NCBI GenBank assembly: GCA_963971225.1
Contig: OZ020270.1
Coordinates: forward strand, 74,168,432 to 74,232,431
Origin: Melieria omissa
Taxonomy: Eukaryota; Arthropoda; Insecta; Diptera; Ulidiidae
DNA: 64,000 nucleotides
Reading direction: 5' to 3'
Part shown: positions 61,969 through 64,000 of the stretch, in pieces
How positions within the stretch are numbered: the first letter of the stretch is position 1
Layout of the letters: each line of letters starts with the position of its first letter
The notes under the pieces: model-generated
What the model saw: only the letters and a program-made list of their open reading frames with translations
What the model was told of the DNA's origin: nothing
Databases searched by the model: none
Translations under genes and position numbers: made by a program

Positions 61969-62979
61969 AGTTACGTTGCCGTTGCCGCAAACGTCAACGC
62001 CACCAGACTACCCCAAGGGCTTAGCAATAGATTGGTCAGCATAAAACTCGCTACAAGGCAAGCCGACCAATAAAACAAACACTTGACCGATGTCAATCAA
62101 CCCGGAATCACTTTCGATCGTAAATTCGGTCAAGCGAACGTTTTTCACTCGACCGATGTCAATCAACCCGGAATTACTTTTGAGGTATAGAAACACACTT
62201 AAGTGCTGTTACAGCGAAGAACGAATTGCGCCAAAGTTGTGCAAAGCGGCCAATCGAAGCGATCAGGTTTCAATGTCGTAAATTCGTTCAATCGCTGTCA
62301 CAACAAAAAACCAATTGCCCAAACGTTTTCACTTTCTCTCTCCTCCATTTCCTTCGCCTCCTCGATGGTCATGTTGATAAATATATAATGTAACGATAAG
62401 ACAGTCTGTCGCTGTGCAAAGCAACCCTGCCGCTACGTGCCGTGCTATAATCCAATCTGGCAACGACGGCCGCGACAGTAACTTTTAGTCCAATCTGGCG
62501 ACGACGGCCGCGATAATAACTTTTAGTCCAACCTGGCAATGATGGAAACTTTTAGTCCACTCCGGAATGTGCGGGAACGATCTGCGCGATGGCCTGACAG
62601 GTATAGAAGGCAGCCGGATGCGGCGCAGCGAGTCAGTCTGGTTTTGACAAGTGAAGTTGCCACACGGAGTAATTAAGCAAATACTTAAGTGTACGAACAG
62701 TAAAGTGTAAAACTGTGAATAATTAAGTGACTGTTGGTTTTGAATTGGCTGCGTTGGAATAATTAAAGTTGTTTCATTTTCAAATTGCACAATCCAGTGA
62801 TACGTAACAGCCCACTAGACCTAGTATTCGTAACAATAAGAATAATTTTGTACATAGAGATGAGAGTTTAGCTTAAGACTATTTCAATAAAGAAGATTCA
62901 TTCTGGTTTGAACTCCGAAACAATTCGGACGTCTTTAATTTTTGGCCTTAAGGTCTAAACCAACGGAATCAACGTAATT
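61969..62979 (+). repeat. Probable 5' LTR of a second errantivirus, split by a solo LTR
   Basis: Candidate ends AGTTACGTTGCC (61969) and AACGTAATT (62979) directly before a primer site. Without the nested solo LTR it would be about 570 bp. It contains two copies of CCGATGTCAATCAACCCGGA (62094, 62156), a possible U3 repeat, and an AATAAA near 62887. No gag or pol follows, so only this terminus survives. The left edge is tentative. Confidence 0.55.
62399..62835 (+). mobile_element. Solo LTR of the Gypsy element 2 family, 437 bp
   Basis: TGTAACGATAAGACAG...GTATTCGTAACA, with 4-bp direct repeat ATAA (62395-62398, 62836-62839). It is close to the LTRs at 31666 and 37243 but more diverged, with the TATA region changed to TATAGAAG. 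Confidence 0.93.
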
Positions 62980-62990
62980 GGCGCAGTCGA
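62979..62990 (+). promoter_or_regulatory. Primer-binding site, tRNA-Ser type
   Basis: TGGCGCAGTCGA, following AATT. It resembles the 17.6/297-type primer site; only its first 12 bases fit. Confidence 0.6.
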
Positions 62991-63875
62991 CGGCGCACAT
63001 TGGGAAAAAACAGGCAAAAACGCTCGCATTGGAGGAAATCCAAAAGTTGCGAATCTGAATTTTTTTTACTTGTCGTAATAGTATAGATAGACTAGCGAGA
63101 CAACAAATCAACTTTTCAAGTCTCTTTATCCCATGACCTGGACCTTACAGCCTTTCAAAGTTGAACGTTTTATTATATTATTTTCACTCCTAGAAAGTTA
63201 TCGTTAACAAGGCTGTCTTCAGATGCCCGTAGAATCTATATTTTTTAATTAAATCCCATAATTTTTCACATGTGGGTTTATGATATTTAAGCATTTAATA
63301 TATCCAAAAATTGTATTTAAGAAATGTTTATTTTCACAAAAAAAATATATATATTTTTTGATAAAAATTAGAAAAAATCGGGATTTTCTCTGGACTGTAA
63401 CTTTTGAGATTCCACAGCATTTCACGAAATACATATACACTGATTAGGACGTTCAGCTAAATGATGGTACCAAACTCATCTGCGGAGTCCTGCGACTAAA
63501 TGAATGCGAGCATTTTTCGCATGCCAACCCAAGCATTTTTTGTACTCAGTTCTGGTGGGCAACGATATATTTTTAATTGATGAGCAAAACTATTACGTAT
63601 TAAAAACAGCAAGGCTGGTGTTGAAAGGAATAAATATGTATTTAAATGTATAGAATTGAGATAAGTACATATATATCGCATTTATTTATTTATGTCCGTC
63701 TGTTAATATGTCTTCCAATTCGTCTGTCTGATGGAAGGTATTCACAACTGCTTTCGAAAAAGTTGAGACACGAAACTGAAATTTTGTACAGACGCTTTGG
63801 AAATCACGAGAACAACATATTGCCTAAAATGGACGTGGTTTGCCCATTCTTAACAGGGTTGCCATATAAAGATAT
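62991..63875. other. Sequence without a recognised gene
   Basis: AT-rich. 63680-63870 includes ATGTCCGTCTGTTAATATG and CAGACGCTTTGGAAATCACG, a dispersed repeat text common in fly genomes; the open frame across it is not protein-like. Confidence 0.4.
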
Positions 63876-64000
63876 TGTAACGATAAGACAGTCTGTCGCT
63901 GTGCAAAGCAACCCTGTCGCTACGTGCCGTTCTATAATTCAATCTGGCAACGACGGCCGCGATAATAAGGGAAACTTTTAGGCCAACCTGGCAATGATGG
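63876..64000 (+). mobile_element. LTR of the Gypsy element 2 family, cut by the window edge
   Basis: TGTAACGATAAGACAG onward matches the LTR at 37243. One of the three U3 tandem units is shortened (GCGATAATAAGGGAAACTTT). ATAT precedes it as a possible target duplication. Whether it is solo or starts a full element lies outside the window. Confidence 0.9.

Noticed and set aside
63646..63981. 111-residue plus-strand frame
   Set aside because: Runs through a dispersed non-coding repeat and into an LTR.

Overview
This is insect nuclear DNA, most likely from a higher fly (a brachyceran, with a flavour of the fruit-fly families Tephritidae/Drosophilidae). The evidence is indirect: a gypsy-like errantivirus primed by a tRNA-Lys-type site, an I-factor-like LINE with a TAA-repeat tail, two LOA/I-type LINEs, an RTE LINE, a P-like THAP transposase, and mariner, Tc1, piggyBac and hAT elements. 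I found no convincing host gene. The window is a transposon graveyard, and its real content is the order in which elements landed inside one another.

Layout. 1-10079: a decayed Gypsy-type LTR element on the minus strand. A hAT MITE sits in its integrase and a piggyBac-type foldback array in its RT, and 3,993 bp of it (1961-5953) is tandemly duplicated at 5954-9946, almost without change. 10080-11780: intergenic DNA with a piggyBac MITE, a CATCGATG satellite and a MITE. 11781-29469: a single errantivirus provirus (minus strand, about 7.2 kb once insertions are removed) split by LINE A (itself split by a 365-bp solo LTR), LINE B (13-bp target duplication), a 154-bp hAT MITE and a 520-bp solo LTR. 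29470-30318: tandem MITE units and a Myb/SANT fragment. 30319-38642: a piggyBac element with TTAA flanks, disrupted by a 6,025-bp Gypsy element with GTAT target duplication and 448-bp LTRs about 99% identical.

38697-43908: a DD37E-like mariner relic, a mariner nested inside a mariner-like element, a short transposon protein fragment and MITEs. 43922-47164: an uninterrupted RTE LINE (1,000-codon ORF, 13-bp target duplication), the youngest-looking autonomous element here. 47344-47675: a tRNA-derived SINE. 47694-48620: a deleted mariner. 48831-51445: a hAT relic broken by a Tc1 element that itself carries a transposase-derived MITE. 52185-54399: a P-like THAP transposase. 54477-60007: an I-factor-like LINE with one stop codon in ORF2. 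61969-62979: an LTR and primer site of another errantivirus with a solo LTR of the 31-37 kb Gypsy family inside it; a further copy of that LTR begins at 63876.

Most autonomous elements carry at least one stop, frameshift or deletion. The RTE ORF is intact, the I-like and LOA-like LINEs are each one or two lesions from intact, and the Gypsy element at 31.7-37.7 kb has three in-frame stops. All identifications come from motifs read by eye; clade names are tentative where stated.
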